Below are positions 10,735-24,090 of a stretch of DNA of 64,000 bases, piece by piece (positions within the stretch are counted from its first letter, which is position 1; every line of letters begins with the position of its first letter). The DNA is from Elgaria multicarinata webbii. Its lineage: Eukaryota > Chordata > Lepidosauria > Squamata > Anguidae. The stretch is taken from the NCBI RefSeq assembly GCF_023053635.1, contig NC_086173.1:145932697-145996696 (forward strand). Reading direction: 5' to 3'. The notes under the pieces are model-generated. The model searched no databases and was not told the DNA's origin. It saw only the letters and a list, made by a program, of their open reading frames with translations. A program made the translations under genes and the position numbers.

Positions 10735-11665
10735 ATGGATTGGATGAGGGCGAACAAATTGAAGCTTAATCCAGATAAGACAGAGGTGCTCCTGGTCAGT
10801 CGAAAGGCAGATCAGGGAATAGGGATTCAGCTTGTGTTGGATGGGGTTACACTCCCCCTGAAGACGCAGGTCCGCAGCTTGGGTGTACTTCTGGATTCAG
10901 CCCTGAGCCTGGATGCCCAGGTTTCGGTGGTGGCCAGGAGTTCATTTGGTTAAAGCTAGTGCGCCAGCTGCGCCCGTTTCTAGAGATGTCAGACCTGGCC
11001 ACGGTGACATATGCCTTAGTTACATCCCGATTGGATTACTGTAACGCGCTCTACATGGGGCTGCCTTTGAAGAGTGTTCGGAAACTCCAGCTGGTTCAAA
11101 GAGCTGCAGCCAGAGTGTTGACCGGGGCTGGTTACAGGGAGCACACAACCCCCCTGTTAAAACAGCTCCACCGGCTTCCAGTCTGTTTCCGGGCACAATT
11201 CAAAGTGCTGGTTATGACCTATAAAGCTCTATATGGTTCGGGTCCAGGTTATTTGAAAGAACGTATTCTCCCTTATGAACCTGCCCGTGCTTTGAGATCT
11301 TCTGGAGAAGCCCTTCTTTCAGTCCCACCTTCTTCACAGGCACGCTTGGTGGGAACATGGGAGAGGGCCTTCTCGGTGGCTGCTCCGGTGCTCTGGAACT
11401 CTCTTCCCGGGGAAGCTAGGCTGGCTCCCTCCTTGATGGGCTTTCGGAAGCAGGCTAAAACTTTTTTGTTCCAGCAGGCCTTTGGAGGATAATCTGGCCC
11501 TCCATCTATGTTAATGTCTTATAATTTTGTTGTGTATTTTTTAATTGTTTATGGTTTTGCTCCCCCCCCCCCCATGTATATTTTAAACTTTGTAAGGCCG
11601 CCTTGAGGCCCAGCATTGGGCAAAAGGCGGGATAAAAATAAATAAATATAATAATAATAAGTCCT
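10735..11665 (+). mobile_element. L2-type LINE, 3' part
   Basis: Plus-strand frames 10735-10953 and 10959-11492 encode the C-terminal part of an L2-clade reverse-transcriptase ORF (WMRANKLKLNPDKTEVLLVS, then LDYCNALYMGLP, LVQRAAARVLTG, LHRLPVCFRAQFKVLV, VLWNSLPGEAR). A single frameshift near 10950 separates them. The element ends with an L2-like tail at about 11595-11662 (GGGCAAAAGGCGGGATAAAA followed by AATAAATA repeats). It is 5'-truncated and dead. Confidence 0.9.
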
Positions 11666-11859
11666 ACTTAGAGTAAAAGATTAGTAACTGAAGTCCCATA
11701 CATTTCAATAGATATACTCTAAGTAGGAATTTAAAATTATCTAAGTGCACCATTGTCTAAAAATCCAAACATTCTTGCAGGTCACACGATCTGCTCTGAA
11801 AATCCCTTCCTCTAATCCTTGAATATGAATACTAGTAGTGTTCAAGGCTCACTCTGCAC

Positions 11860-12085
11860 TTGGGAACACTCCCCCCCCGCCCCATTATTGTTCCATATTG
11901 TTGCTGATGGTTTAAATTTATTGTTTAGGGTGTGTGAGTGTGTGTTCTCTCTATTTACATGTTTGTATGTAAACGGATTTATATTATTATGTACAATATT
12001 GTATTGTTATGGTTTTTAAACTTTGTAAACCGTCGAAGGAGCTTTGGCTAAATGGGGGATATAGAAATGTAATAAATGAAATGAA
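11860..12085 (+). mobile_element. L2-related retroposon 3' tail
   Basis: Degraded sequence ending GAAATGTAATAAATGAAATG after GTAAACCGTCGAAGGAGC, like the conserved L2 tail seen better at 22980-23062. The 5' boundary is uncertain. Confidence 0.55.
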
Positions 12086-12486
12086 AAATATATGCCTCAA
12101 GACTACGTCTTGGCTCCGATTATATACCGGAGCTGAGCCCTGACAAAAATTAAAGCATTCTGAAGAGCGATAAAAAAATGAAGCGTCCAACTAGCGATTG
12201 ATTTGCTGGGGGCAACAAAAAACGGCAAAAACGGGTACAAGGAAGAGAGCGCCCCTTTATTATCTCCTCCAATGCTCGCGTATTTACTGCTCCGTTTCAC
12301 AAACAAGGATGGGGAAACATGAACTATGCTGGATTAGTAAATCGTTATTCAGGAATGAAAAAGGGAAAGAAGTGAAATAATTCGCTTTTTATTTTCATTA
12401 TAAATTGCTATTGAAAACCACAAAGCTCATCGATGTTCAGAGGGTCTGTCCTTGCTATAACACAGAGAAACAGACTGGAAGGACTT

Positions 12487-12491
12487 AAAAA
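12487..12491 (-). terminator. Pol III terminator of tRNA-Lys
   Basis: A run of five T on the minus strand begins 9 nt after the mature tRNA 3' end. Confidence 0.75.
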
Positions 12492-12499
12492 TTATGTTG

Positions 12500-12572
12500 C
12501 GCCCAACGTGGGGCTCGAACCCACGACCCTGAGATTAAGAGTCTCATGCTCTACCGACTGAGCTAGCCGGGC
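12500..12572 (-). tRNA. tRNA-Lys (CTT)
   Basis: The minus strand reads GCCCGGCTAGCTCAGTCGGT at the 5' end with anticodon loop CTCTTAA (anticodon CTT), T-arm GGTTCGAGCC, and a 3' acceptor strand GTTGGGC plus discriminator G, 73 nt in all. The acceptor stem closes with five Watson-Crick pairs and two G-T wobbles. A box (TAGCTCAGTCGG) and B box (GGTTCGAGCCC) are intact, no intron is needed, and a T5 terminator follows. It matches the usual vertebrate tRNA-Lys-CTT and looks functional. Confidence 0.97.
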
Positions 12573-13138
12573 AACTGATAAGTATAACAGCAAATGCTGT
12601 ACTTACTTTGCAATTAGTGCAGTCGCTACACCTTCGTGTTCAATTTTTGACGCTAATGTTCCTATACATAATAAAAAGCTAGCCTACTACGGATGGGTGT
12701 TGCTCTAAAAAGCAAAGTTTAAAGCACATTCCAATATGCATGTGATACAGCTGGATTAATTATGTCAAAGCGTTGTTGATGCCATTTTTCTTTCGCTTAT
12801 TATTTTATTTTTATTTTACTTTTTGCATTTTTAGACCGCCCAATAGCCGAAGCTCCCTGCCTCAAAATAATACAATCCATTTTTCAGCTCATCCCAAGAT
12901 TCCTCTTGATTTTTTCTCTCGTCTTCACAAGTTATCGTTCATTCCTCCTAGATTTTCACTGTTGATGTTGCAGTAATCATAACTTTATAATTAGAATCCT
13001 GAAACACTGCTTATTTGAAGCATGTGTGATCAGCACTTAGCTTTGTTGCTTTTACATATTACGTATCCAGGGCAATATTTTTGTGAGAAAATATTTGAAG
13101 AGTATAGTGGAGCCCGGGGGGAAAAAAAGTCAGCATGC
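12573..13138. other. Spacer between tRNA genes
   Basis: AT-rich. Includes a short antisense L2-type tail at about 12785-12870, with ACCGCCCAATAGCCGAAGCT after a T-rich stretch. No gene is supported. Confidence 0.5.
13122..13128 (-). terminator. Pol III terminator of tRNA-Val
   Basis: Seven T on the minus strand, beginning 11 nt beyond the tRNA 3' end. Confidence 0.75.
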
Positions 13139-13211
13139 TGTTTCTGCCCGGTTTCGAACCGGGGACCTTTCGCGTGTGAGGCGAACGTGATAACCACTAC
13201 ACTACAGAAAC
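13139..13211 (-). tRNA. tRNA-Val (CAC)
   Basis: The minus strand begins GTTTCTGTAGTGTAGTGGTT, has anticodon loop CTCACAC (anticodon CAC) and T-arm CGGTTCGAAACCG, and ends CAGAAAC plus discriminator A. The seven-pair acceptor stem is perfect. From memory, the common mammalian form has GTTTCCG/CGGAAAC, so the sixth pair is C-G there and T-A here, a compensated change. A and B boxes are intact and a T7 terminator follows. Confidence 0.97.
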
Positions 13212-14029
13212 CAGCTGGCTACCACCTTTTCTGTATAAGCTACAACACTCTACAATTGGAGACAAGCTATCGGTAAAAATGATTTTGCAGTTCGTTACCA
13301 CTATACAAGTTTCAAAACCAGCTAACCAATAGAATAGAGAAACCTCAGAGTATCCTGCCAGCCAAAACGGCAGCGAGATTCAGCTGTGCCTGAGATGTGG
13401 GAAGCCTCAGACCTGGAGTACAACAAGGGACAGTTTCCAACCAGGGCATTAATATCCTGATACAGTATATTACATTGGGAAATGCATTGGAACCCTGCGA
13501 TCTACAGGAGCGTTAATGTTCTTACTAGTGCTGTGCCAAAATGTTCTCCCATGAGAATTTCGACCGTTCTCATTCAATTTGATAGAAAAGAAATTGCTTT
13601 CGAAAAGAAATTCAAAGGAGAAGAAATTTCGGAGAAATTCTCATGGGTTTGGTTCAGTGTTCTTGTGCTTACTTTACCTATGAGATGGTTGCGGAGTGGG
13701 CACAAGTGCCCTGTATTTCATTGTACAATTATCTCTCTGACAGCCTGTAGCCTCCTTGGCTTTCTGCACTTCCTGCTCAAGGGAAGCTATCATGAATTTA
13801 TTCCTCCCCGTAGGGCCTTTTCAGATCAGGAAGTGTAGGCAGCCTAGGAGACTGTTGAGTGATGGTGAGATGTGTACTAGGAAGAAACATGTAGACAATA
13901 CACCCTAATACAAAAAGGGTGGAGAATTTTGAGAGGTCACTTGTGCACAGCTCTAGTTCTTACTAAGCCTTGGAAGGCAGGGGCGCTCTTCCCCTACAGA
14001 AACTCAGTGCAAGATGTCCTAAAGCAAGC
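13212..14029. other. Intergenic, no gene recognised
   Basis: The open frame at 13482-13838 has no recognisable domain and lies in sequence that resembles an interspersed repeat. Nothing else is seen. Confidence 0.4.
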
Positions 14030-14152
14030 CAGGTGCCCATCAGAAAAGGTGTTATACTACACTTCCCATCATCCCCAGCCCAAATGGCCATTGGCTATGG
14101 TGTCTGGGAAATGATGGGAGTTGAATTCCAAGATATTCTGAGGGCACCTGGT
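14030..14152. repeat. Palindromic MITE
   Basis: Ends AGGTGCCCATCAG and CTGAGGGCACCT form imperfect inverted repeats. Internal ACTTCCCATCATCCCCAGCC is mirrored by AAATGATGGGAGTTG. Confidence 0.55.
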
Positions 14153-14979
14153 ATGGGAAGGCTGTCTTAGAGGGAAACTGTTCGCCCAAATCCACATTAT
14201 GCATCACTTGTTGCCTTGGGATTTAAAAACAACAAAAGCATGGCAGGGTTTGGTCAGGAAACACCTTGATAGGCAGCAGGGCTAAATTGGCGGTGGGCAG
14301 GGGGAAGGTGCTGGAGGAGCTCAATTTTTTTCCCCATGGAACCAGCAACCTCCTGATCTGGAAGTCCTCCCCTTTAACTCTCTGAAGTTCCACAGTGATG
14401 AAAAGAACACACTCTGCACAGGCTCAGAGGCCCTTTCATGTTTTCTTATTTCACATTATTCCAGGGTACGGTCTTGGGATTGAAAGCAGACTGACCTTTG
14501 GCAAAACCTGCCATAAAGAGAGCTCTGCTGCTAGATAGGTTTGTTGCTACCTGTTCAGCTCTCTGATTTTGTTTAGCTCTCAGCTTTAGCAAATATGCCA
14601 TTACAGAATTTTTTTCTTTGTACTTATGTCCATCATATAAGGTTTTTATGTGGGGCCAACATCAAGGATTGGCATCATAGGGCACCTGCTGAGGCCCACA
14701 CTCCAATATCACTGCCACCCACCCTGGAAGCCTCCTAGCCCTGCTGTTGCTTCTTCTGACTATTGTTGACTTATTCACCTCAGTCCCACTATGTTCAATG
14801 GGGCATATGTGAAATATGGGTGAAAGAGGTAGGGGTGTGATGCTTTACTCCCCCCTTGCCCCCCATCACCTATGCTGGAAAAATCCTGTGAAAACTGCAT
14901 ACATGACCCTTTTGCTATATGTACACAATTCACAGAGAATAATCAAATGTAACAAAAGGTTTGACTTAACTAAAGATGT

Positions 14980-15175
14980 ACATATGAACATAACAAGAGC
15001 CATACTGGATCAGACCAAGAGCCCATCTAGTCCAGCACTCTGTTCACACAGTGGCCAACTCGCTGTCGACCAGCAACACACAGGCAGGACACAAGTGCAA
15101 AAGCACTCTACAGCCCATATTCCCCAGGAACTGGTGTATATAGGCTTACTGCCTATATACAGATACTTTTTAATG
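14980..15175 (+). repeat. Interspersed retroposon fragment
   Basis: Contains AGAGCCATACTGGATCAGAC followed by CCATCTAGTCCAGCACTCTG, a motif I recognise as a common squamate dispersed repeat. The family is uncertain (CR1- or L2-related). No coding potential. Confidence 0.5.
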
Positions 15176-16030
15176 TTATTTTGTTAAATTTAACAGCTGG
15201 AGACTCCCTTTCTGAGTAACAACTAAACTTTGACTGGGTTACTTTTAACTGTAGGTGTCTCTTAATCCCTTCTTGATTTATTTATCATTGTACTTTGGCC
15301 TGCAGCTGTGTTTATAAAGATGTACATAGCCTTTTTTATGTGCATATTTCATTTTGCTCCAATTTGCAATTCATTATTTAATTATACTTGACATTTTTAA
15401 TATTAAAAATAAAACTTTACAGTACATTGTTATAGAAGATAGCCTTAAAAAAAGCTTTATAGACATAAATTAACTCCTGACTTTGAATTATATTGAAATC
15501 TGTTGTTATTCTTGGACTCTGCATGTCAAGAGCTTTCCAATGAAGTATGTTTCATGAGAATCAGTCAATGGGAAGGCAGCTGACAACCACAACTTTCCAA
15601 TGTGTGCATGCAATAAAAGAGGTATGTCATGATTTTCACACACAAAGATGTACGAATTAGTTCTCCCTCCCTCATAGTTTGTTCCATATTCCTAAGTATT
15701 ATGAATATTACCACAGTTTTAAAAAAGGGGAAAAAACATATATGAAGTGACCTTGAACAGAGATTTGTGACCATCTCCAGCAATAAACGCAAGCTGCTAT
15801 TAAAAGTACAGGAGCCTAGGAGGAAAAAGTTTCCAATACTAAAAAAAAAATGAGGAGAGAAAAAATGGTGTGGATAATGCTAACACACCAGGTTATCAGG
15901 CTGCAACCAGTTGCCTCGGAGAGCTCTGCATCTTTCATCGCTGTGTGTTAAACATCAGAACTTTTTCACAGATGGAGTTCTCTCCAACTCTACATCTACA
16001 TGCCAGGAAAAATGGTATCTGTTGATTTTT
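15176..16030. other. Intergenic, AT-rich
   Basis: No gene, RNA or clear repeat boundary is recognised upstream of the TRIM41 duplication. Confidence 0.45.
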
Positions 16031-16126
16031 GCAAGACATGCTTCTGTTAAACCCCCACCCCACTCCTGCCCCAAGTAGAAAGTGTTCTAATAGGTGTAGG
16101 TTTAGATGCTTAAAAAGGTGTTAAGG
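16031..16126. mobile_element. Left half of a split MITE at the duplication edge
   Basis: The segment begins GCAAGACATGCTTCTGTTAA, the exact reverse complement of 24071-24090 and 35999-36018. Its last 16 bases (16111-16126) match 23971-23986 with one difference. Together these pieces rebuild an element of about 200 bp with inverted terminal repeats. Here only the left part survives, and it abuts the TRIM41 promoter segment directly. Confidence 0.7.
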
Positions 16127-16539
16127 TTATATTTATTGTTTCTCATGCCTTGCTTCAAACACGATGAAGGCCAACGAGATAAAAAAAGAAAGAAAAGGTT
16201 TTGCTGTCTACCCATCTTCCCCTCCTCTTCCTGCAGTCATGGTTCTTTCCTCACTCTCCCATTTTGCCCGCTTCCTACCACGTATTACATGTTTAAGGAG
16301 GGTTCAGTTCCCATCTGTAAAACTGACATTCTAACAATGCTTTATTGTTTTAGAAGAATAAATTTTATGTAATAATATTTAAACAGCAGGATGCTTTGCG
16401 GAGTTTCATAGGCAAGACTTGGGGAAGTAGGTGTCCTCCAAAGACCTTATAATCAAAAACCCGCAATTAAAAAGACCACAGAGGAAGGGGAGGGAGAAGA
16501 AGTGTGGCGTGAGATAAACGTGTGCAAATGCAGCGACAC

Positions 16540-18530
<1,991 letters not shown>

Positions 18531-19389
18531 AAAATAGATTCCAGAGTGGTCCACAAAATATGTGCCTTTTGGTTATAAAAGCACCTATGGTATGTGCTTT
18601 GTAAGGCAACTTCATATGTTATTTATTAACAATCTAGACTGCAACAATAAACAATAGCAGGGCATTAATGCTCCCTTGTTAATGCTTTGAAGATGAATGG
18701 ACTTTTTCACATTTTGTTCCTGAAGTTAAGTTATATTTCAGAAAAATCTGTGCTAACAACATGTGGAATTCCATGTTCCATTTTATGCAATTCCATTTTA
18801 TGCAATTATGGAATTCCATGTTCCATTAGTGCATAAAGATTAGTGATGCATGTTTTATTTGCAATTAATAGTTGTGGTTTGTTTTATGTTTGGATGTGTG
18901 TGTTCTTATAACATTTTAAAGTGCTTTATCTGTTACGATATTTTGGGTTTTTATTACTTATAGAATCTAGAATTTTGCAGGTCAGATTTCTTAAGCACTG
19001 GTGTGTGGACTAGATACAGAAAGCTCAAGACTCTTGAAAGATGAAGTGTGTTGATGCATTTGCGCATGCATGTAGGTCAGTAGGAGCCCGAGGGAGAGGA
19101 CAGAAGGATGAGAGACATGCTGAGTAATAGTTCTCCACTGGACACTCTGGTTTCTAATACTTTAGCAGAAATGCTCAATAAATTCTTTTGGGTTTTTTCT
19201 TCTTCCTTTAGTTGTAAAAGCTGAGTGATTCAAGATGTGCAGAAGTTGCTGCATTCTGTTACATAGGCTAGAAATCTGTTTATACCAGTTGTATCCAAGG
19301 TGACAATTTGGTGGCTATGAAGTTGGGGCAGGATGCAACTTCCTCCAAAATGGGTTTTGTACTAAATAAAAAAGGTTCTACCTAAGCTC

Positions 19390-19530
19390 CTACTCATAGA
19401 ATCATAGATTAGTAGAGTTGGAAGGAGCCTATAAGGCCATTGAGTCCAACCCCCTACTCAGTGCAGGAATCCACCTTAAATAGAATCATAAAATAGTAGA
19501 GTTGGAAGAGGCATATCATACTAGTCCTGA
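19390..19530 (-). mobile_element. CR1 3' tail fragment in intron 1, copy 1
   Basis: ATAGAATCATAGATTAGTAG and GAGTCCAACCCCCTACTC are antisense CR1 3' end sequence. Copies 2 and 3 share a 9-bp deletion inside it relative to copy 1. Confidence 0.8.
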
Positions 19531-19734
19531 AAATTATAATTTGCATTGTTTGTCCTACTTGCAGTGTCTATCTAATTTAAGTGCTGCAACAACTTTTATG
19601 GTTGAACACATCAAGATGTATTCTAGTTTTTGAACCGCCCAGAGTTCATTTTTGTGAACCACCCAGAGAGCTCCGGCTATTGGACGGTATAGAAATGTAA
19701 TAAATAAATAAATAGTTGTTGCTGTTTTTTAAAG

Positions 19735-20178
19735 GCCAAACTCCAGGGTCACTTGGATCCTCTCAAGAAGAAACTGGAGACTGTTCTGAAGCAGAAGTCA
19801 AGTGAAGAGGAAAAGATGTCGAATATAAAAAGAAAGATTAAAAAGGAAATTGCAAAAGTTAAGGGGACAAGGAAACGACCCAGTAATCATAACCTCCCCC
19901 ATCTGGAAGAATTGGCTTCGGAAGAAGAGCAGGAAGATACAGACACAGCAACAGAAGAGAAAATGGCCGAAGGTGGAAAATCAGCTGGCAGTCAGCCAGC
20001 TACCTTAGTTGAAATCAAGAGTGTTATTGCAGAAAATAATGCAATCATTTTTAAAAAAATGGATCAGCAAACGGAAGAATTAGATAAATGGATTATTGTG
20101 TTAGCTGATAAAACCACGCAGAATGTCAATGCTATAAAGGACTTGGAGGCAGGAGCAGACCTTTTCTTTTCCCTATAG
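19735..20178 (+). CDS. Chimeric exon: TRIM41 exon 2 fused in frame to L1 ORF1 (copy 1)
   Basis: The acceptor TTTTTTAAAG|GCC is followed by the TRIM41 exon 2 reading AKLQGHLDPLKKKLETVLKQ and KSSEEEK. At 19816 the frame passes directly into ATG of an L1 ORF1 (MSNIKRKIKKEIAKVKGTRK, then RPSNHNLPHLEEL). It stays open through an acidic linker and a helical segment (SVIAENNAIIFKKMDQQTEE) and stops at TAG 20176-20178, inside a third inserted retroposon. Joined to exon 1, the predicted product is 456 residues: RING, acidic loop, B-box, a short coiled-coil start and the ORF1p N-terminus, with no SPRY. The intact TRIM41 exon reads IADLK and a donor where the L1 begins. The L1 supplies no donor, so this would be a terminal exon. 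Coding status is inferred; a pseudogene is the main alternative. Confidence 0.6.
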   Translation, partial: AKLQGHLDPLKKKLETVLKQKSSEEEKMSNIKRKIKKEIAKVKGTRKRPSNHNLPHLEELASEEEQEDTDTATEEKMAEGGKSAGSQPATLVEIKSVIAENNAIIFKKMDQQTEELDKWIIVLADKTTQNVNAIKDLEAGADLFFSL

Positions 20179-20404
20179 CTTTTAAATATTGAGTTTGTTC
20201 TGACTCTATACTGTTAGCTTCACCCTACCCGGTGCCTGTTTACACTTCCCTGTGCCTGTTTGCATTCTCTTTCCCTCCTTATTGTTTACTACAACTTTAT
20301 TAGATTGTAAGCCTATGCGGCAGGGTCTTGCTATTTACTGTGTAATCTGTACAGCACCATGTACATTGATGGTGCTATATAAATAAATAATAATAATAAT
20401 AATA
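20156..20404 (+). mobile_element. Retroposon insertion supplying the chimeric stop codon (copy 1)
   Basis: Ends with AGATTGTAAGCCTATGCGGC, GTACAGCACCATGTACATTG and ATAAATAATAATAAT repeats. The same tail occurs antisense at 60178-60305. It interrupts the L1, and its 5' part provides the TAG that ends the chimeric frame. Confidence 0.7.
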
Positions 20405-22751
20405 ATACAGGTGGAAAATGAACACAAAAATATTGAAATACAATAAAGTGGTAGAAAAAATTAAGAGGGAATTGTCAGAGTCCTGGGAAATTAATGAAAA
20501 GGGAGGAACAGCTGGGTCAGTCGTCTGGGACACCATGAATGCTGTAGTAAGAGGAATCTGTATTAGAGAAATGTGTAATTTAAAAAGACAACAGTATGCA
20601 GAGCAGGAGAAGCTAGAGATAGAAATTAGAAGTTTGGAGGAAGAATATTGGCAGGGTAAAAATAAATATAAATTATTAGAAATACAAGCTAAGAAGAAAC
20701 AATTAGAAAATCTAAATTTAGAGGAGGTTCAAAAAAATTTAATGTATATGAAAAGGGAGTATTTTGAAAATAGCAATAAGAATTCTAGATTGCTTGCCAG
20801 ACTCACACAAAAGGAAAAAGCGAGAAACGGGATAGGAGCATTGAAGGATAATCAAGGGAATTATTGTCATACAATGAAGGATAAAATAAAAAAAATTCAG
20901 AAATTTTATCAGGAATTATATAAGGGTAAAGAAATTCAAAAAAAGAAGTTGGAGGATTATATAGGAAGCTATATAAAGAAAGGAATAAAAATAGTACATA
21001 AAGAGCAAATGGAGAGGGTAATAACTCAAAGAGAAGTTGAAGATGTAATTGATAATTTGAAAGTGGGTAAATCACCGGGAGCAGATGGCTTAGTTTTTAA
21101 GGAGTTATTAGTTCCGAAATTATTGAAACTTTATAACGCTATATTATCAGGAGAGAAGATACCAGAATCATGGGAACATTCATTGATAATATTAATTCCA
21201 AAACCAGACAAAGATATGATTATCCCCGATTCATATAGACCTATTTCATTAATAAATCAGGATGCTAAAATTTTTTCATCTATTTTGGCTAAACGGTTAA
21301 ATAAATTTATATCAGAATATATAGGAGAAGATCAATGTGGATTTGTGGCGGGGAGGCAGATGCATAGTTTAGTGGGAAGAGTTTTAAATGTAATACACGC
21401 GATAAAAAAATCAAAGATCAAGGCAGGAATTTTGGCATTGGATAGTTTTAAGGCTTTTGATTGTATGAGCTGGCAGGCATTAAAGATTATTTTAGATAAA
21501 ATGGGATTTGGAAATAAATTTAAAACTATAATAGAACAGTTATATTCCCAAAATACAGCTGTAGTGGTGGTAAACGATGGACTCACTGAAAAGATACGAC
21601 TAGCCAGAGGTACAAGACAAGGATGTCCGCTCTCGCCGGTCCTGTTTGTAATGGTCATGGAAGTATTGGCGAACGCAATAAGAGATGATGGAGAAATAGA
21701 AGGAATTGGAGATGTAAGGGAAATAAAATTGAATATGTTTGCGGATGATACCCTTCTGACTATTAAGAATCCAATAAGAAAAATAGATAGAATTAAACAA
21801 CAATTGAGAGAATTTGAAGAAGTTACAGGATTAAGAATAAATTGGTCCAAATCAGAGATGATTTTGTTTAATCATACTAAGAAGGAAGAAAAGGAATGGG
21901 AACGTAAGGGAATAGAAATGAGAGTTAAGGAACAGATTAGATATTTGGGAATTAAAATTACAAAAAACCTAGATAATTTAGAAAAGGAGAATTTAACGAG
22001 GTTAAAAAAAGAGGTATTAGAAAAATTGGAAAAATATAAAAGATTAAATTTATCTTGGTTTGGAAGAATAGCATTAATAAAAATGAAGATTTTAGCAAAG
22101 ATTAATTTTGTGTTTAGGATGTTACCAATAAAAATTTCAGAAGTTGAGATAAAAAGTTGGCAAAATATTATTAACAAATATTGTAACGGAGATAAGAAAG
22201 CGAGGGTAAATAAGAATAAATGGTATTTAAGCCAAAAAAAGGGAGGATTGGGTCTCCCAAATATAAAATTATACTATGCAGCAAACAGGTTAAGACATAT
22301 TGTAGAAGCAATTATAGGAGTAGGAGATTTAGATTGGATGGAGGATAAAACTACATGTAATGTAGAGATGAGTCTGGAAAATGTTTTTTTTTTAAGGAAC
22401 GAGGGAGAAAGTGGGTTGAAAGTATAGATAATCCACTCCTGAGGTCTCAATGGGAAATTTGGAGTAAATTTAAAGGGAAGCTGCTTCCGAGCAACTCTCC
22501 CTTGTCACCGGTAATAATGTTAAAGAATTTCCCAGAGGAACTGAAGGGTAGATTAAGTAAAATATTAAAAGAGAAAAACAAAATGAAATTAAAGGATTGG
22601 TTAAGAGATATAAATACAAGAGAAGATATGGAAGAGCTGTTAAAGGAGAAAAAATTATCTTGGTTAGCGTATAGGCAATTAGAACAATGGAATAAAAAGT
22701 GGATTAAAGAAAATAGAATTTGTAGAGAAATGACGAAGTTTGAGGAGTAAA

Positions 22752-23062
22752 TAGTAAATAATAGTCCGCCTGGCGCCTGCACTGTACTGCTTTCGTCGCC
22801 AGCTGAAGACCTTTTTATTCACTCAGTATTTTAACACTTAATTTTAACTTAAATTTAAATTTTACTGTTTTAACTCTATATTTTAATCTTATATCAACTT
22901 TGCTGTGTGGTTTTATCCTGGTTGCGCTTTTTATATTGTATTTCGTAATTGTGTTTTAACCTGTTGGGTGTTTTACTGTGGTTTTAATTTTTGTGAACCG
23001 CCCAGAGAGCTTCGGCTATTGGGCGGTATAAAAATGTAATAAATAAATAAATAAATAAATAA
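22752..23062 (+). mobile_element. L2-type short retroposon inside L1 (copy 1)
   Basis: Interrupts L1 ORF2 after the KFEE codons. Ends with GAACCGCCCAGAGAGCTTCG, GGGCGGTATAAAAATG and AATA repeats. The same insertion is at 34683-34993. Confidence 0.75.
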
Positions 23063-23970
23063 GGAAAAAGGTACAGGAGGAAGTATAGTCTTAAAAGGGT
23101 TAATGAGCGAAATATATAAAATATTGTTAGAAAAGGGGCTAATGGATAGCTCAGGAAAAACGGTATGGGAGACAGATTTGAAAGTACAAATAGGGCAACA
23201 GAGCTGGGAGGGACTGTGGAAACAAAGAGTGTTGAGAAGTATGTCAGTGAGAATAAAAGAGAATTATTTTAAAATTTTGTGGAGGTGGTACCTAACCCCG
23301 ATTAGATTGAATAAGATAAATAATCAGCATTCAGCAAATTGTTGGAGAGGTTGTGGGGAAAAAGGAACGTATTTACATATGTGGTGGGAATGCAAATATG
23401 TACAAAGATTATGGAAGATGGTGTTTTTTGAAATTGAAGAAATAGTGGGAATGAAAATAGAACAAACACCAAAAATTGCATTACTGTCACTATTTGAAGA
23501 TTTAAAATGTGGAAAAGAAATTAAAGAATTGATATCGAGTTTGCTGACTGCAGCACGATTGATGGTAGCTAGGAACTGGAAGATTCAGGGGGAATATTCT
23601 ATTGAAGAATGGTATAAAGAAGTTTGGGATATAGCTATTAATGATAAATTGACTTGTGATATTAAGTGGAGGAAAGGTATAACGAAAATAAATGAGTTTG
23701 AAGGAATTTGGAAACAGTTCCTAATATTTGTGTTTTCTAAGGGAAGTGGGAAACCGCCAGCGGAAGAAAGTATGAGATTTTGGAAGCAGGAATAGATCCC
23801 GAGGTGGAGGGTGCACTTATATTTTAAGAATGACTATATTTGTAATGATACGATAGGTTATAGTTAATATTTACTCAATATATATGTATTCAACATTTAT
23901 TCAATGTATGTAGTATGTTGTGTTGTTGTTTCTTTTTTGTAAGATGTTTATTTTGTGTTTTAAAATAAAA

Positions 23971-24090
23971 TAAAAAGGTGTTGAGGCTTGGCTCTAGAGC
24001 AAATTGAACCCCATTTGAACAGGACATTTTGCTTGTTAATTGAGCTGACACATTTTGGGGAGGGGGGGGATTAACAGAAGCATGTCTTGC
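23971..24090. mobile_element. Right half of the split MITE (start of copy 2)
   Basis: Begins at the L1/unit junction and ends TTAACAGAAGCATGTCTTGC, the exact reverse complement of 16031-16050. Repeated at 35899-36018. Confidence 0.7.

Larger units (their letters stand above)
19816..23970 (+). mobile_element. L1 LINE remnant, rearranged (copy 1)
   Basis: Plus-strand L1 in pieces. ORF1 N-terminus is at 19816 to about 20155. After an inserted retroposon, a long ORF2 frame at 20418-22427 carries the end of the endonuclease-RT linker and the reverse transcriptase (SYRPISLINQDAKIFSSILA, DQCGFVAGRQ, RLARGTRQGCPLSPVLF, MFADDTLL). A frame-shifted part follows at 22502-22750, an L2-tail insertion at 22752-23062, and the ORF2 C-terminus at 23103-23795. 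The second half of ORF1 and the endonuclease are missing. No target duplication matches the TRIM41 exon 2 edge, so the left junction is probably a rearrangement breakpoint rather than a simple insertion. Confidence 0.9.

Noticed and set aside
13482-13838. 118-residue plus-strand frame
   Set aside because: No recognisable domain, no splice or promoter context, and the sequence looks like a dispersed repeat.
16106-16372. Repeated 88-102 residue frame at the start of each TRIM41 copy
   Set aside because: Lies upstream of the promoter; differs by frameshifting indels among the copies and has no domain.
19816-19817. Simple L1 retrotransposition into TRIM41 exon 2
   Set aside because: No copy of the exon 2 target sequence follows the L1 3' end, and the downstream flank is the next unit's MITE, so a rearrangement junction fits better.
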